From Leucaena leucocephala (Eukaryota > Streptophyta > Magnoliopsida > Fabales > Fabaceae), in the NCBI GenBank assembly GCA_037074615.1, contig CM073518.1, positions 13,220,501 through 13,284,500 of the forward strand: a DNA stretch of 64,000 bases. Direction: 5' to 3'. This document shows positions 10,922-23,562 of this stretch, piece by piece. How positions within the stretch are numbered: the stretch's first letter is position 1; every line of letters starts with the position of its first letter. The notes under the pieces were generated by a model. The model was given only the letters and a program-made list of their open reading frames with translations, was not told where the DNA came from and did no database searches. A program made the translations under genes and the position numbers.

Positions 10922-12084
10922 CAATTCTACCAACTTGATTTGGCTATTGGATTCAGGGAGATGATGAAGGCTAGAGAACGAGGGAATGAGACCTTGGTGA
11001 GAAATTTTATGCATGGACTAACGTTGAGGATTTTCTGGTGATCAAATTTTGAGACTAGAGGAAGGCCATAACTAAGGATTATATAAGGAAGCATTATACG
11101 TTGTCAAAAGTAAATGAGTTCAAGTTTCAGCACTACAAAGTGAACTTGAATGAAGTTGATTGGGATTCATGCTGTAAGTCTTGGGAGTGAGGGAGCTCAG
11201 TGGTTCAATAAGGGGTGAGAGCAGAGTTATCTGGCTAGGGCTAGAATTAATGATAAAGGTAGAGTCTGGTTAAATTTCTTGAGTTATAATGTGATGCATG
11301 CAGCTCATATTTATGATGTTACCCCTTATTGAATATAAGGGGTAACGTCATAAATATGACTAGGTAAGGAGCACTTCTGCTTTAATTGCTTATGACTCAG
11401 CAACCCGTTAATCTTTATGTGATTATCTGACATTCTATTCTCCATTGTGCTTGATCACCGAGGACTTTGCTGGTTTTTCCATATCTCATCTACGAGCTCC
11501 TTATTAAGAAGAAGGACCCCTTCCTTAGATTCAGGCTCTTTCTTTTACCCCATGAAAATCAACTAGAGGGGATAGGTGGAGGGGTAGCTAAGAAGTTGAA
11601 AAAACCCTTGGAAGAGCTAGAGCAAAAAGAGGAAGAGCAAAGTGAAGGATAACCTACCAACCACATACTCAGGATGCACTAGAGAACGGTTCTACTTTTG
11701 GGTTTGAGTCTTTCAGTAAACAATTGGAATTACTTAGTGCTCAAGTGATTTCATTGGGTGACCAAGTGGTGAAGCTCAAGCATATCTCTCTCTCCCATGA
11801 ATACCGTAGGCAAGCTATTATGGATCCATTGTTTGTTGAGATGTCACTCAAGATGAAGATTCCACTTCCTCCATAGTTTTAGCAGTGGTAAACTGGGGTG
11901 CCGGGATATGAGAGGCCTGTGATGTTCCTAGTTCTTTTGCTCCTAGCACATCTGAAGCTGGTCTATCTGAACCCATAAGAGACCCTACTAAGGGTAAGGA
12001 TCCTACCACAATGGAGGATATCTTTGGTGATGATGATGATGGATACAAGACCCCACCTGTGGATTTTGCTTATCTTGATTGTTA
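10922..12084 (+). pseudogene. Degenerate env-like/ORF3 region of an Athila/Tat-like element
   Basis: Broken frames on the plus strand carry words such as VWLNFLSYNVMHAAHIYDVTPY and, after a frame change, LVFPYLIYELL. A Lys/Glu-rich tail follows (11580-11650), then an acidic run near 12025-12060. This layout resembles the third open frame ('putative plant transposon protein' type) that follows pol in Athila/Tat elements. There are many stops and shifts. A short inverted repeat around 'accccttattg' / 'ataaggggt' lies at 11318-11345. It probably continues the element interrupted at 5987, with Q and D inserted between. Moderate confidence. Confidence 0.45.
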
Positions 12085-13944
12085 AATTGTTTTGTTATTT
12101 TATGGATAATTTCTTTTGACTTGTATTAGATAGTTCTCTCCTTTGTTTTTAACTTGTGAACTTGTGTTCAATTTTGTTGCTTTAGGATGATTTGATGATT
12201 CAAGTTTGCTAATTTCTTTTGCTCACTGTGATTATTTTGGTTTATTCATTGAGATGAGTTGCCCATTCTTGACAGTGAGGACACTGTCATGCTTATGTGT
12301 GGGGGAGATTGCTTTTCGTTAATTGCATGACATTAGTGTGTGAATATGCTGTATTTTGGGAATTTTTTTCAAAAATTGGTCCATTCTTTTATCTATACTT
12401 ATTGATTATTGTGATGAAATGCTGTTTTGAACCAGTACTTTTGATTAAATTGGTGCATGCTGGATATAGATGAAGAAATTGGATATTGTTGCATTATGCT
12501 TTGAGAAAATTCTGTGAAATTTCTTTGAAAGGTGGCATTTTGTACCATTTCGTCATGAATAAATTCTTTGCTCATCGCGACGAAATGCTCTTAAGTTGTC
12601 TTAAATTGGATACTGTAATGTTTTGTCGCGATGAAAATTGCTGTTAGTCGTGACGAACGGGAATAGCATGGACAAGTGTTTTTCCTTCTCTTTGCTTAAT
12701 GCAATGCTGGATAGAAGGGTTGATTTAAGCTATCTAGGTCAAATTAACAATGCAATTTAACTTATCCCTTCTTCAACCTCATGCATCAAAGTTTTTGAAT
12801 TGAATTGAACCACACTTGGAATTTTTGGAATTTGGTTATTTGAAAATGACAAGTTCATTGATTCTTGTGGAGATGTTGAGTTTCATTCATGCTTAAGAGT
12901 GATTGACTATGCTTGATCAGTTTGAAATCTTTTGGGGACTTCAAATGAGGTGAATTTATTAAATGCTTAGTGATTTATTGAACAAATTCATGAGATAGAG
13001 AAGTAAATTCATTACATTGTGTGATTATTCATTTGGTTTACCTTCTCTAGAACTTGTTTTAGCTCTTGATTGAAATTACATATATGATCATGTGTTTAGA
13101 AAGATAGAGGCATTCGTTTTATTAACCTTTTGACCCAAACATAAGCCATAAACACTCTACCATTGTTAACCCTTTTGAGCCATCATTTTCATTAAAAAAA
13201 TTTCACCATCTCATACAAGTGTTGAAAAGAATTTCATTTTAATCAATCGTATTCTACATTGGTTTGAGAATTTTGAACCTTAGAAATTGGAATGTGGGAT
13301 AGAAAGAAAATAAAAGTCTGGAAAAAAGTGAAAAAAAGGAAGAAAATAGAAAAGTGATAGAAGAAGGCAAAGAAAATACATTCCAAAAAGAAGAAAAGAA
13401 AAGTGATAGAAATACGAAAAGAAATTGAAAGGAAAGAGTTTCAATAGAATATCCTAGTTTGAGCAAAAAACAAAATAAGAGCTAAAGAGGAGATGTGATT
13501 TGTTTCTATCTATTGATTCTTCACACTTGTGTCCATTCATTCCATTCTATTTTGTCTTTTCCATCATTACAACCCTAGAAAGTCCTCTTAACTAAATGCA
13601 TGATTGTTGATTGAGTAGTGGAAATCCTAGAGTTCTAACAAGCCTATGTTAGAATGCTTTACCAAGTGAATTTGAGAGAAAAAGTATCCTTAAGTGAGAT
13701 TGAGAGTTAGACACTAATGCCGAGAAAATCTTCCTTGCTCATGCATAAGGTTACAATTATACATTGTGTTATTTACTATGCATTGGTTACTTTACCAATT
13801 TTGTTTATATTGAGGAATGATAACTTGTTGAGAATTTGAGATCACAATTTAGCATGATGTCTCTTTTCATCACCACCATTCGATTTATTGGACATGTTTT
13901 TAGTAAATTTTGTCCAGGAGTACAAAGGTTCAAGTGTGGGGAAT
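12085..13944 (+). mobile_element. 3' non-coding region of Athila/Tat-like element, with PPT
   Basis: Non-coding. A 'gtgtgggggagatt' purine tract is near 12297, and a second, LTR-proximal tract (aagtgtggggaat, 13932-13944) directly precedes the LTR start TGATGAG at 13945. Palindrome sites lie at 12552, 12574, 12625 and 12647 (22, 51, 22). The stretch 13290-13470 is purine-rich low-complexity DNA. No gene seen. Confidence 0.55.
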
Positions 13945-15500
13945 TGATGAGTATATATTTGTTCTTCATTTCTCATACCAAAATGAGTGATTTTTATGTG
14001 ATCTCCCATATTTTTCATACACATTTCTTGCATTAATTACAAGCTATATTTTAATTACAAGAAATTGAGGGTAAATAGTGAAATTAACTTACTTCCTATG
14101 TGTTTTGATTTCTTGAGAAGAGTTGATATTATGGGAGTTTGATTTTTCATTGCAGGCACAAGGAGGAATAGAAGATCTCAAGAGAAGAGAAGCAAATTAT
14201 TGAAGACCAAGAAGGCAAGGAAAGAACAATGAAGAATAATAGCTCAAGATGAAGAAGGAAGACAGCACTTCAACCTTTCGTTGTGACAAAGGGTATTTCT
14301 TATCGCAATGAACGTCTCCATAACTGAAACTGTGCTTTTTGCCATTTAGGGCACAAACTTGTTACCATATTAGCTTCCAGCCGCTAGAGTTCGAAACAGA
14401 CCTGGATTTTGAGATTTCAAAGTTCATCTCTCCTATTTCTCTCATATCCAAGCTCACCCATTCACTAAATCTTGACCTTTACATTGATTTCCACCATTTC
14501 AAGTCAATTTCCACTGATTAAACCTCATTTCCACCATTTCCCTTCCATCTTTTCATCTCAAATTCTTCATCCACCATGGCATTACTTCTTAACTTTGATT
14601 GGAGCAAGCTTGAAGCTATGAGTGACTAGGCTTTGGGAACTTTAGTGATTGAGAAGGAGGCTAGGGCTCTTTAGGCATCAAAGGGGAATTTTTACTTCCG
14701 TTCTTATCTTTTCACATGTTTTAATTTTCCTATCTTTAGGGATCTTGATCCATGTTGAGGATTTGGAATTCTAATAGATTTTACTATAAGATTGGACCTT
14801 GTAATGGAGTTTAATGATGTATTATTAGACCTTGTAATGGAGTTTAATGATGTATTTGTTGATCTTAATATATATATACATCCTTCTTCTTGGTTTCTTT
14901 CTAGTTATTGAGTTGATTGCTGATGATTATTAGTGTTTAACTATTTAATTTGAGATTAATGTGTGATTACACTAATTGAGGACATTGCATCACCTAGCTC
15001 TATTTGTAAGACTAAGTGGCTTTTAATAATGTATTAAGAGATTATATCTTAACTTCGATTAAAGGAAGGTTTTAACTAATGAATTGCATTGGACTTAACC
15101 AATTGGTTGGGGTTTCTATCTTGACTTAGTAAGTACAATTCCATGATCATTTTCAAAGAGCAATGATAGCCAAATTCTCCACACCAAATGAAAGGCTTTC
15201 TCCATAATATTTTCCAATCCTAAAACCAGTCCTTGAAAATTGCTTTGATTGAAGCACATAAACATTTACTTCTTTGAATTTTAAATTAGATTGCATATAC
15301 TCATGATTTCTGAATCAAACCCCCCTTTTTTACTCAAGTTTCTAATCAAGTTTTATACCAAATAGCTAGGATTTCATATAAAGGCTCCTCAAGAATACGA
15401 TCCAGAGTTGTGCTTTATTCTATAAATATTTATGCAATTAGTTTTGATGACCCTGAGGCCACTAATGGGCTTATATAATTGTGGATACTTGTTAAAAAGA
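13945..15500 (+). repeat. LTR of family L, copy 1
   Basis: Starts TGATGAGTATATATTTG immediately after a polypurine tract. Contains the 'gcaggcacaaggagga' block at about 14152, a decayed palindrome pair at 14280/14302 (22 bp), and an end region around 15380-15440 like those of the other L copies. A local duplication of about 30 bp ('accttgtaatggagtttaatgatgtat') is at 14797-14855. The 3' boundary is approximate. Confidence 0.7.
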
Positions 15501-15504
15501 AAAT

Positions 15505-16209
15505 AGATTGTGTGTGCTTCAATGTTCTTTGCGTGAATTGCTTGTGTGACTACATAGGGAAGGATTAATGGGACACTTTGGGTGAAGAATATTTGGATGT
15601 TTTACATGAACATTTCTTTTGGCCTACAATGAAACATGATGTGGAAAGAATATGTTCTAAATGTATAACATTTAAAAAGGCTAAGTCTAGACTCCTAACA
15701 CATTGTTTGTATACCCCATTACCTATATCTAGTGAACTTTGGGTAGATATATCAAAGGACTTTATTTTGGGTTTGCCTAAGTCAAAAAGAGGAATGGATT
15801 CAATATTTGTGGTTGTTGACAGATTTTCTAAAATGGCGCATTTCATTGCATGTCATAAAACTGATGATTCCACTTATCTTTCTGATTTGTTCTTAAAGAA
15901 ATTGTGAGACTTCATGATATTCCTAAAAGCATTGTTTCATATAGGGATACAAAGTTTTTGAGTCATTTTTCAAGAGTTTTGTGGTGAAAGCTTGGTACTA
16001 AATAGTTTTCTGCCGCATGTAATTTATAAACTGATAGACAAACTGAACTTGTTAATAGAACTTTAACCCAATTGCTTAGAATTGCGATTCAAAAGAACTT
16101 GAAAAGTTGGGAATATTGCTTGCCATTCATTGAATTTGCATATATTAGGAGTATGCATTCTTGTACTGATTGTCACCAGGAAGGTTGTCCACGTGCCTTA
16201 GGATCCTGT
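15505..16209 (+). pseudogene. Chromovirus-type Ty3 integrase fragment
   Basis: An integrase remnant of a different Ty3 lineage from that at 3517. HREGLMGHFGEEYLDVL and CSKCITFKKAKS form the zinc-binding part. WVDISKDFILGLPKSKRGMDSIFVVVDRFSKMAHF carries the first catalytic Asp, KSIVSYRDTKFLSHF the decayed second, and TDRQTELVNRTL the Glu region. CLPFIEFAYIRSMHS is followed by an abrupt switch to an L-family LTR at 16210. There are stops near 15545, 15905, 15985 and 16028. The signature 'MDFxLGLPxSKRGxDSIFVVVDRFSKMAHF' is typical of plant chromoviruses. Dead. Confidence 0.85.
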
Positions 16210-17700
16210 TGATGAGTCTATATTTGTACCTCATTTCTTATGTGGAATTGGGATTTTTTTTATATGATTCTACACCAATTTTGTACATATTTCATGCATT
16301 AATCAAGAATTTGGTTTTAATCTTGATTCTTGCAAAATTGAGGGTAAATGATGAAATTACACTTGCTTCCTATGTGCTTTGATTTCTAGAAGAAATGATA
16401 TGATGAGATGTGGTTTTTAATTGTAGGCACAAGGAAGAGTAGCAAGGGCTCATGAGAAGAGAAGCAAGGAATTTAGTACTGAGGAGACAAGGAAAGAGAG
16501 CATTGGAAGAAGAGCTCAAGTTCAAGTTCGAAGTCAATATTGTAACTTTTCGCCGCAACGAGAGGTATATATCGTTGTGACGAGTGACCACAGAACGTGA
16601 CTTATCAAAGATGTGCATTTTTGCCTTGTAGGTTAAAACAAACTTTCAAAAGCTCAAGAAGCAGTCGTACTCAATGTCCAGAATCACCATTTTTAGATCA
16701 GACCTTCACCTTCTCATTTTCTCTCATCTCCATCCATTCTCAAGGTTCAAACCTCCATTTTCCACCGAATTCGGCCGATTCGACTCCATTTTTGCTGTTC
16801 ATTCACCTGCAACACCTCTATTCTCCATTTTTCTTTGCAATTTTTTATTAGGCACCATGGGAAGAGCACTTAGACTGGTTTATAACAAGCTTTGCACCAT
16901 GAGTAGCTAATTTATTTGGACTTCGGTGATGTTAAGTAAGGCTTGAGCTCAAGGACAACATGGGGGAGTAGTTTTGTTCTTAATTTCTACTATATTCATA
17001 GGAGATGTACTTGGATTATAGTTAGTCTTTCTATGTTTTGAGGCCTTGAGGATTTTATTGAATCTCTCTTGACTTTGGAACATTTTAATTGGATCTTTAG
17101 GATGATTTTGTTGGTTTAATTAATATATATGTCGTTTGATTCCTTGTGGCTTGCTTAGTACTATGGATTATTGGTTTTTTTCCTTGATTGCTTGGAATTG
17201 TGATGTTGTTTGGCATCTCTAGAGGATATTGCATCATTTGGTTTCAATTACAAAGCTAAATGGTACTTAATAATGCAATTGAAAGAGCTATTTCTACTTG
17301 GACTATAGTGGGATTGACTCTGGATTGTGCATTGGACTTGATTGTTTGATCAAGGTTTTCCCCACTAGACTTAGTTAAACAAAATATCCCATATCTTTGA
17401 AAAGATCTAGGATAGCCAAGTTTCACTTACCAAAGTTCATTCTAATTACATTTTCACAAATCCAAACCACTTTTCATTCTTTCTTGGATTAAAGCAACCA
17501 AAAACATTTACTTTATTGTAATTTATTTTGAAGGCAAGTGACACTATTTCTCACAACTAATTGAAAACTATGATTTTCTCTATTTTCAATGATGTCTTTG
17601 GCACCATTCTTAGGTAGGAATCTAATAAAAAGCTCCTAAGAGACCACCCGAGATTTTACTAGCTACAATCCTTGGAAACTATATATTTTTTATTGAAACC
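16210..17700 (+). repeat. LTR of family L, copy 2
   Basis: TGATGAGTCTATATTTGTAC start, collinear with copy 1 along its length but clearly diverged. Decayed palindrome pair at 16552 (gccgcaac) and 16574 (gttgtgac), 22 bp apart and still largely complementary. The end near 17630-17690 is approximate. Confidence 0.7.
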
Positions 17701-18976
17701 CCAAGGCTAAGGCAACAGGGTTCTCATCACTTGTTAACCTTGACCTCTATACAGCTGGAAGTCCATCTCAAAGCGTTCTCATCATCAGTGATGCGAACAT
17801 AATCTTTTATCAGTTCAATGATAGAAACCTAAAGGTAAACAATGGCGTCTAACAAATCATCGTTGGTGGTTGGGTAAATGGCAAGAGTGGAAGGTAGTAG
17901 TGGTGGCAGTGGTGGGGATGTGGCGAGAGAGGTGTGGACATATGGGAAGACGAGTTCGAGTAGAGTCACTGCTTTTTTTTTCATAGGGCAACTGAAGAAA
18001 GAGAAGAGAGAGATTCGAGACTTTAGATTGTAGAGATAAGCTAAATGGTACCATAGCGAACTTGAGTCGCATGGATCTCATTCACCATCTCTTATTATCA
18101 CCTCTATTCTCTAGGGTACTTTACCCTAAGTCTACTATTTCTCCGTGATGGAATCCCTCTGCTTGGGGAACATTAGCTCTTTTTTTCTATTAACCATCAT
18201 GTCTCTAGCCTTAGGCTATATGCTAGGATCATCCCTAGGCAAGTTTCAGTTTAACTTCTAGGCCTTCTATTTAGACCAACCAAATAAAACCTTTGTAATG
18301 TAGATCTTCTCTTAGCTATCACATGGAGGATCTACTTTAAACATAATCTTAAACTGCTATTTCGTATCTTAGTACTTCGTACTGTCTGGCTTGATCATAT
18401 GTTATACCAATCCTCTAGCCGATGGACTTCAGCGAGGCTGGTACCTTCAATATATGGCCTTTGCTAGCTCCAGTTGCGACCTGAGAGCTACGACTCTCAT
18501 GCTCTGTGACTTTTAGTCGCGACCATCGCACACTACTCGTCACGACCTGGCAACTCTGTGTCCTTTAATCGCGACCTGGACTCCTTTGTATACTAGTCGC
18601 ATACTGCAACATTACTCATCGCAACCTTAGGCCTTCTCACGTCGCAACCTTAACTCTTCTGTACATATTAGTCGAGACATAAGACCCTTCTCGTCGTAAC
18701 CTCAGCTCTCTGTGACTACTAGTCGCGACCTTGCAACATACTCGTTTTAACCGCATCTCTCTATGAATAAATGTTGCGACCTACACCCATATTAGTTGCG
18801 ACTTAAGTGTCATTCTCTCGTACCCTAGGGAAAATAACCTTTCTAATTCATATTTTTAATTCATTTAAACATCAATTCTAACTATTTTAGAGCATCACTG
18901 AGTTAGAACCTTTTGTTCTGTGCCAGAATCTTATGCTCTGAACCAGAGCTCTTTCTGGTCTATGCCAGAACCTCTT
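17701..18976 (-). mobile_element. Leader of chromovirus R, with large GTCGCGAC array
   Basis: DNA downstream of the primer site of minus-strand element R. I see no gag or pol. The most notable content is the palindrome array from 18516 to 18802, listed separately. The 74-codon minus-strand frame at 17857-18081 has no recognisable domain. The left border with the L LTR is approximate. Confidence 0.5.
18516..18802. repeat. GTCGCGAC array in leader of R
   Basis: Sites start at 18516, 18539, 18568, 18596, 18618, 18641, 18671, 18693, 18722, 18744, 18774 and 18795. The spacings are 23, 29, 28, 22, 23, 30, 22, 29, 22, 30 and 21. Several are perfect; the others are mostly one or two transitions away. 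Confidence 0.85.
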
Positions 18977-18988
18977 GCTCTGATACCA
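18977..18988 (-). other. Primer binding site of chromovirus R
   Basis: Minus-strand TGGTATCAGAGC, complementary to the 3' end of initiator tRNA-Met, two bases beyond the LTR end (GGATGTTTCA). Confidence 0.85.
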
Positions 18989-19714
18989 AATGAAACATCC
19001 TTACTCTCCTAGCTCCATCTTCTCCAAACCAGCACCCTATTATGGTTGGAAAAGGTAGGGGTGAGATTTCTAAGGAAATCTCAGTAGTAAAAGGTACCAT
19101 TCAATCCATACAAGATGAATGCAAGTGCTTGATATGTGTCTTCTTTATCCTTCTTTAATTTTTATTTGCATACTTTCATGCTCCATGCCTATCACTATTA
19201 TGCATAACCAACAACTCATGAAAAGGCAGAGTATACATCATCATCACATATCATAGGCATATTAACACACAAGCATATACATCAAGCATACAAGAATGGG
19301 TATGTTCACTACCTGGCATGCAGCTTTCCTTAACCTTTGGTCTGAGGTTTCACCTTTCCATAGGTCAGAGCCTATACATATCATAATAATATTTCATTAT
19401 TACCTTATCTAGCATAACTCCACTTAACTCAAGCTTATCTTGAGATAATACCCCTATCCTGTTCATCTCCTAACTTTCTTTCTATCCACAACTAACTTTA
19501 TAGAGAGAGATATTCCTTTATTCTAGCTACTGAATTCATAAGAATAATACTCTAATTTATTATAGCAGGGACTAGAATAAATTACCTTATTCCCAAGCTC
19601 TTTAGGCTGCTCCTAGCTTAGCCAGAACTCCTTCTTTCTCTTCCTTTCTCTCTTTCTCTTTCTCTCTCTTCTTTCTTTCCTTGAGCCGTGAATGGAATGG
19701 CAAGGGGATGGGGG

Positions 19715-19722
19715 TATTTATA
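19715..19722 (-). promoter_or_regulatory. LTR promoter TATA box (R)
   Basis: TATAAATA on the minus strand, directly followed by a CCCC run. The same core with CCCC lies at 55225-55232 and 59286-59293 in the LTRs of Y and Z, which supports it as the LTR core promoter. Confidence 0.65.
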
Positions 19723-20219
19723 GTGGAGGCAAAATGGAATGGATGGCCCAGATCAAATCTCGATGAATGGCTCGGATTGCTTACTTCCTCAAGAAGCCTT
19801 GCTTACCTCATTATGATGATATCATCATCCCCAATGACTCATCACTTATGACATCATCAAGGGACACCTCACATGCTTAGGTGGCACCTTGGTGGGGCCC
19901 TTGGGACACCTCGCATGCTGACTCAGCGCTTTCAGAGAATTCCAGAGTCTTTTCCTGGAATGAGCGGCTGAGATTGTGCCACGTGTCCTTTACCTTTTTC
20001 TACTTTTTCTCTTTCCATTAACTCAATGCCACGTGGCATCTTGTGGGTCCCATGAGGACATCTTTTCATGCCACCTCATGGTTCTAGATAACCTTTACTT
20101 TATCTAACCCTTTCTCAGTTCTATCTCCAACCGGGTAAATATCATTCCAATCTCTCTTGGACCTTCATAACTCTTGGCCCACTTGGTTCCATACGTCTCA
20201 ACATCTTTTATATACAATA

Positions 20220-20418
20220 GTCGCGACCTAACTATCCTTCCATCGCAACTTAATGCCTTTTACGTTCATTAGTCGCGACATCAACATCATTTAGTCGCAA
20301 CCTAATAACTCTTTAGTCGCAACCTAATAACTCTTTAGTCATAACCCACATATCTTCCAGTCGCGTCTAGACCTTTCTGTAAAACTTAGTCGCGACCACA
20401 CTACTTTCTCGTCGTGAC
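20220..20418. repeat. GTCGCGAC array in the LTR of R
   Basis: Sites start at 20220, 20242, 20272, 20294, 20316, 20338, 20360, 20389 and 20411, with spacings 22, 30, 22, 22, 22, 22, 22, 29 and 22 counting adjacent intervals in order (eight intervals: 22, 30, 22, 22, 22, 22, 29, 22). Three to four are perfect and the rest carry transitions. The related LTRs Y and Z have no such array. Confidence 0.85.
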
Positions 20419-20647
20419 CAAACTGGTCAACTCTTAACTCTATAACCTTTGACCTTCATATTTCCCAAAATGGCCATTCTACCCCTTGGGACTTTCACAT
20501 ATTTACACATAAATCCATGTACCTTCGCTTACTCGCAGCTTAGTCCCTGAAAACTCTGTCTCTGGGACTTCTGCCCAAAGGGGGTCTAGTAGCCTCTCAA
20601 TCTTAGGCTATTTCTGAGACTCTAGGGCTGAAAATTGGGATATTACA

Positions 20648-21480
20648 ATAAGCACCACGGATATGTATTTATAGTAAAAAAATGACAAGTGAAATGATGT
20701 GTTGAGATTCCAAGAGACAAAACTAATCATTTAGAAGATATATATTCAAAGACGGAAGGACTAAAGGGAAACATTCTGATGAAATAGGAAAGTTCTAGAC
20801 TAGTTCATGTAAATAGACGGTGTAAAAAGTGATATTAACATCAGCTTCATAGATAGTTGTTGTTAAAAAGAATTCAAATTCAAATTTTTCAAAATTTTTA
20901 ATTTATTTCTTACTTTTGTAGATCAGGTTGTCTGGAAGCCAATGTAAGAAGTTTTGTTTACACGAGATATAGGCGTGTCCTGTGTAAAGAGTTTCTATAT
21001 TTACATAAATATCACCGATCACATTTTCTAGTCCATATTCACATATTTCGGTGTAGAAGAGGCAATCTAAATGATCATTTTTCTATTAGTGTGTGTGGTC
21101 TTCAAACGCAAGTTTGATAGAAAAAGGGCTAAAGGGCAAAATGAAATGGCAAAGATGAGAGGGGCCATGTGGTCTTTGAAAGCAAGTTTTTTTTTGTACA
21201 AATTTTTTTTGAAAGGGGTTGTGCTCACCCACAATCTAAAGGTAGGGCGAAGTCTCATTTCCTCTTAGGCGATACCAATGTCGGGCAGGGCGAGCTATCA
21301 ATTACCGTCAGGTGTCAACCTAGGCACCCAGAAGCTAGGATGCCTCCCCAAGCGTTGCAACTGGAACCACAATAAAGTGGTATCCCTATGGATCAAAGTA
21401 AGTTTTAGATAGTGAGAGGATGAGGCTAAGAATGGTCTTCAAACAGTAACATGTGAACGGTGTCAAAAACTACTAGTGAC
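20648..21480. other. Unassigned intergenic DNA
   Basis: No gene, RNA gene or element end is supported. A stretch at 21240-21370 is richer in G+C than its surroundings but has no recognisable reading frame. Confidence 0.4.
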
Positions 21481-22383
21481 TAGGGCTAAACATGGGTAGG
21501 GTGCCCTTGTTAGATACCCAACCCGAAAGATGTATGGACTAGATTTTGCTACCCACTAACGGCCTGCATGATGAAAACTCGAGTAGTTTTGGGCAGGGCG
21601 AGCTTTTTTGCCTAAATTGTAACACTGGCCATATAATATGAGAAAATCTCCACCCAACTTGATGAATAATATTTTAAAATTCAAATATATTCCATAATTT
21701 CACAACTTAGAATACTTTAAGAGAAGAAATATAAATACTACAGTACAACTCTACAAGTCCACATATCTATCACACATGACACAAAAAATCTTAACACAAC
21801 ATCCATGATGAAATAGTCAACAACTTGAGTCTTGAAATAAATAATACATTACTAATTTACATGAATAAGAAGTAAATAACACCTATAATTGACAATCTAT
21901 TAAAAGCAATGTAACAAAAAGAATGGTAAATAAATTTGTTGAGCCATGAATATTTATGTACAACTATTTAATATCAAGAATTATCGAATATCAATTAATG
22001 CTTATTCAAGCATTATTAAAGTAAATAGAAACAAGTTCTATCATGATAATTTTTTATGCATACAATTAATTTAAACTGTAAATATTACTAAAGAATTATC
22101 AACTTAACTTTTATTATATATTATTATAAACTTATAGTTTTATATGCATACAGCTCTCTGATTAAAATTTGACAATCAAGTCTCTTAAATTGAATAATGA
22201 ATATATGTATATTATATATAAATATATATTAAATATAATTATTTATATACTTCGGGCTAGGCAAAATGAGCAAAGTAACTGATGCTTAGTGTTACCTGAC
22301 ATTTGGCTTGACCCAAAAATGCCCAATAGGGTTTTAGATTGTTTTTTTCAGGTCAGGCTAGGCGTATTTTTATCAGGCTCTAG
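21481..22383. mobile_element. Possible hAT-like non-autonomous remnant
   Basis: Begins TAGGGCTAAACATGGGTAGGG and ends ...TTTTTATCAGGCTCTA, with GC-rich 'gggcaggg'/'cgggctagg' ends around an AT-rich body. This is the general look of hAT-derived elements in plants. The ends are only weakly inverted and I find no clean 8-bp target duplication, so this is a weak call. Confidence 0.3.
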
Positions 22384-23562
22384 TAGGCATTGCGGGCATT
22401 TGAGTCTCATGAACGCCCGAGTGACAATGGCAATGAGATGCGAAAGCGAGAATGGGGGAAGAGGTTGAGAGTAACCCAAACGTGACAGTGAAATGTTATG
22501 ACAAGTGGAGTGGAGCGACGGAGAACGTGAGCTGAGCGGCAGCGGCATGAGGAGTACGGTAAACTTGAGGTAGTCTAATGTTCTGGCAGAAAATGGCAAG
22601 CAGGAAAAGGAAAATCTCCTCCCTTTCCTCCATGGATGTGTTTGGTAAGCAGCATCCTTCACGAACGCTTAAATAATCAAACAAGCTAGCATAGAGTAAC
22701 CAAAGTATTTTTTGACCAATAAAGTAAGGAAAGTTGAGTGAAGACTATGAGTTTTCAAAATCGCCTAAAGGAAATTAAGATAATATAGATGAGCGTGGTA
22801 AATTTACATTTTTTAAAGAATAAATTTTGAATATTTCATCAAATTTTACAAATAAGCTTGTATTAAAAATCATAAATGGGTGGTCTCATTTGAGGTCATA
22901 CTATTTAGAATTCACAATTCCTTTTCATTTTTATTCAAGTTTCACCTCGGTTATTCAAAGTCATTCTACCAGCCACGCAAAACCAAAAATAATAAAATTT
23001 AGAATATCTACTACATCTACAATCAATTAAATTTGTTGATATATGAATCAAACCCCACGTATCCCAAGATCATGTCCCTATATCCCATTCTAAACCAAAG
23101 ATGAGTACATATGCAGAAGAAAACTGTCACAGTAAAGAAACCAGAGGCGTATGTCAGTAATCGAGTCCAAAGGACTTTAACTCGAATTTGTGGGTATAAG
23201 AATCCATTAGTGACTTGCTTCTTTTATATTTAATTTACAAGTTGCTATGTGCTAAATTTTACAAAAGAATCAGGGGTATCAATGAAACAGGAATGATAAT
23301 ATTGAGTTGCTATTGTTGCAACCTGCCAACCTTGAGAGTGGGCTGAAAATTTGAACTTGTATTGGAAGAGTATCAACTGACAACCTTGAGGCGTCAAGAC
23401 AAGGATGAACCGTGCCGTGGTGCCAGTGTCACTTTCAACTTGGCTTCTGTAAATCTGGCCGCTACAGACTATACTCTTTCTCAATGGCAACCAAGAAACT
23501 ACAGGTTCGACAACCATCGGTCTCACCTTCAAGAGTTAATGTCCATTTTCAGGGATCACATC
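22384..23562. other. Downstream flank of the CLC-f gene
   Basis: Contains the 3' UTR of the minus-strand gene next to 23562 and unassigned DNA beyond it. The more G+C-rich stretch at 22384-22660 has a 104-codon minus-strand frame without recognisable domain. No polyadenylation site can be fixed by eye. Confidence 0.4.

Larger units (their letters stand above)
18991..20647 (-). mobile_element. 5' LTR of chromovirus R (Tekay/Del-like)
   Basis: Element sense starts TGTAATATCCC at 20647 and ends GGATGTTTCA at 18991. The same LTR ends occur in elements Y and Z near 52.7-60.8 kb. It contains a TATAAATACCCCC-type promoter core (minus strand, 19715-19722), a CT-rich tract at about 19630-19680, and a palindrome array at 20220-20418. 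Only the LTR and leader remain; the rest of R is absent to the left. Confidence 0.8.

Noticed and set aside
22348..22662. 104-codon minus-strand frame in a GC-richer block
   Set aside because: No domain or splice context recognised; could be exonic DNA or repeat end but nothing supports it.
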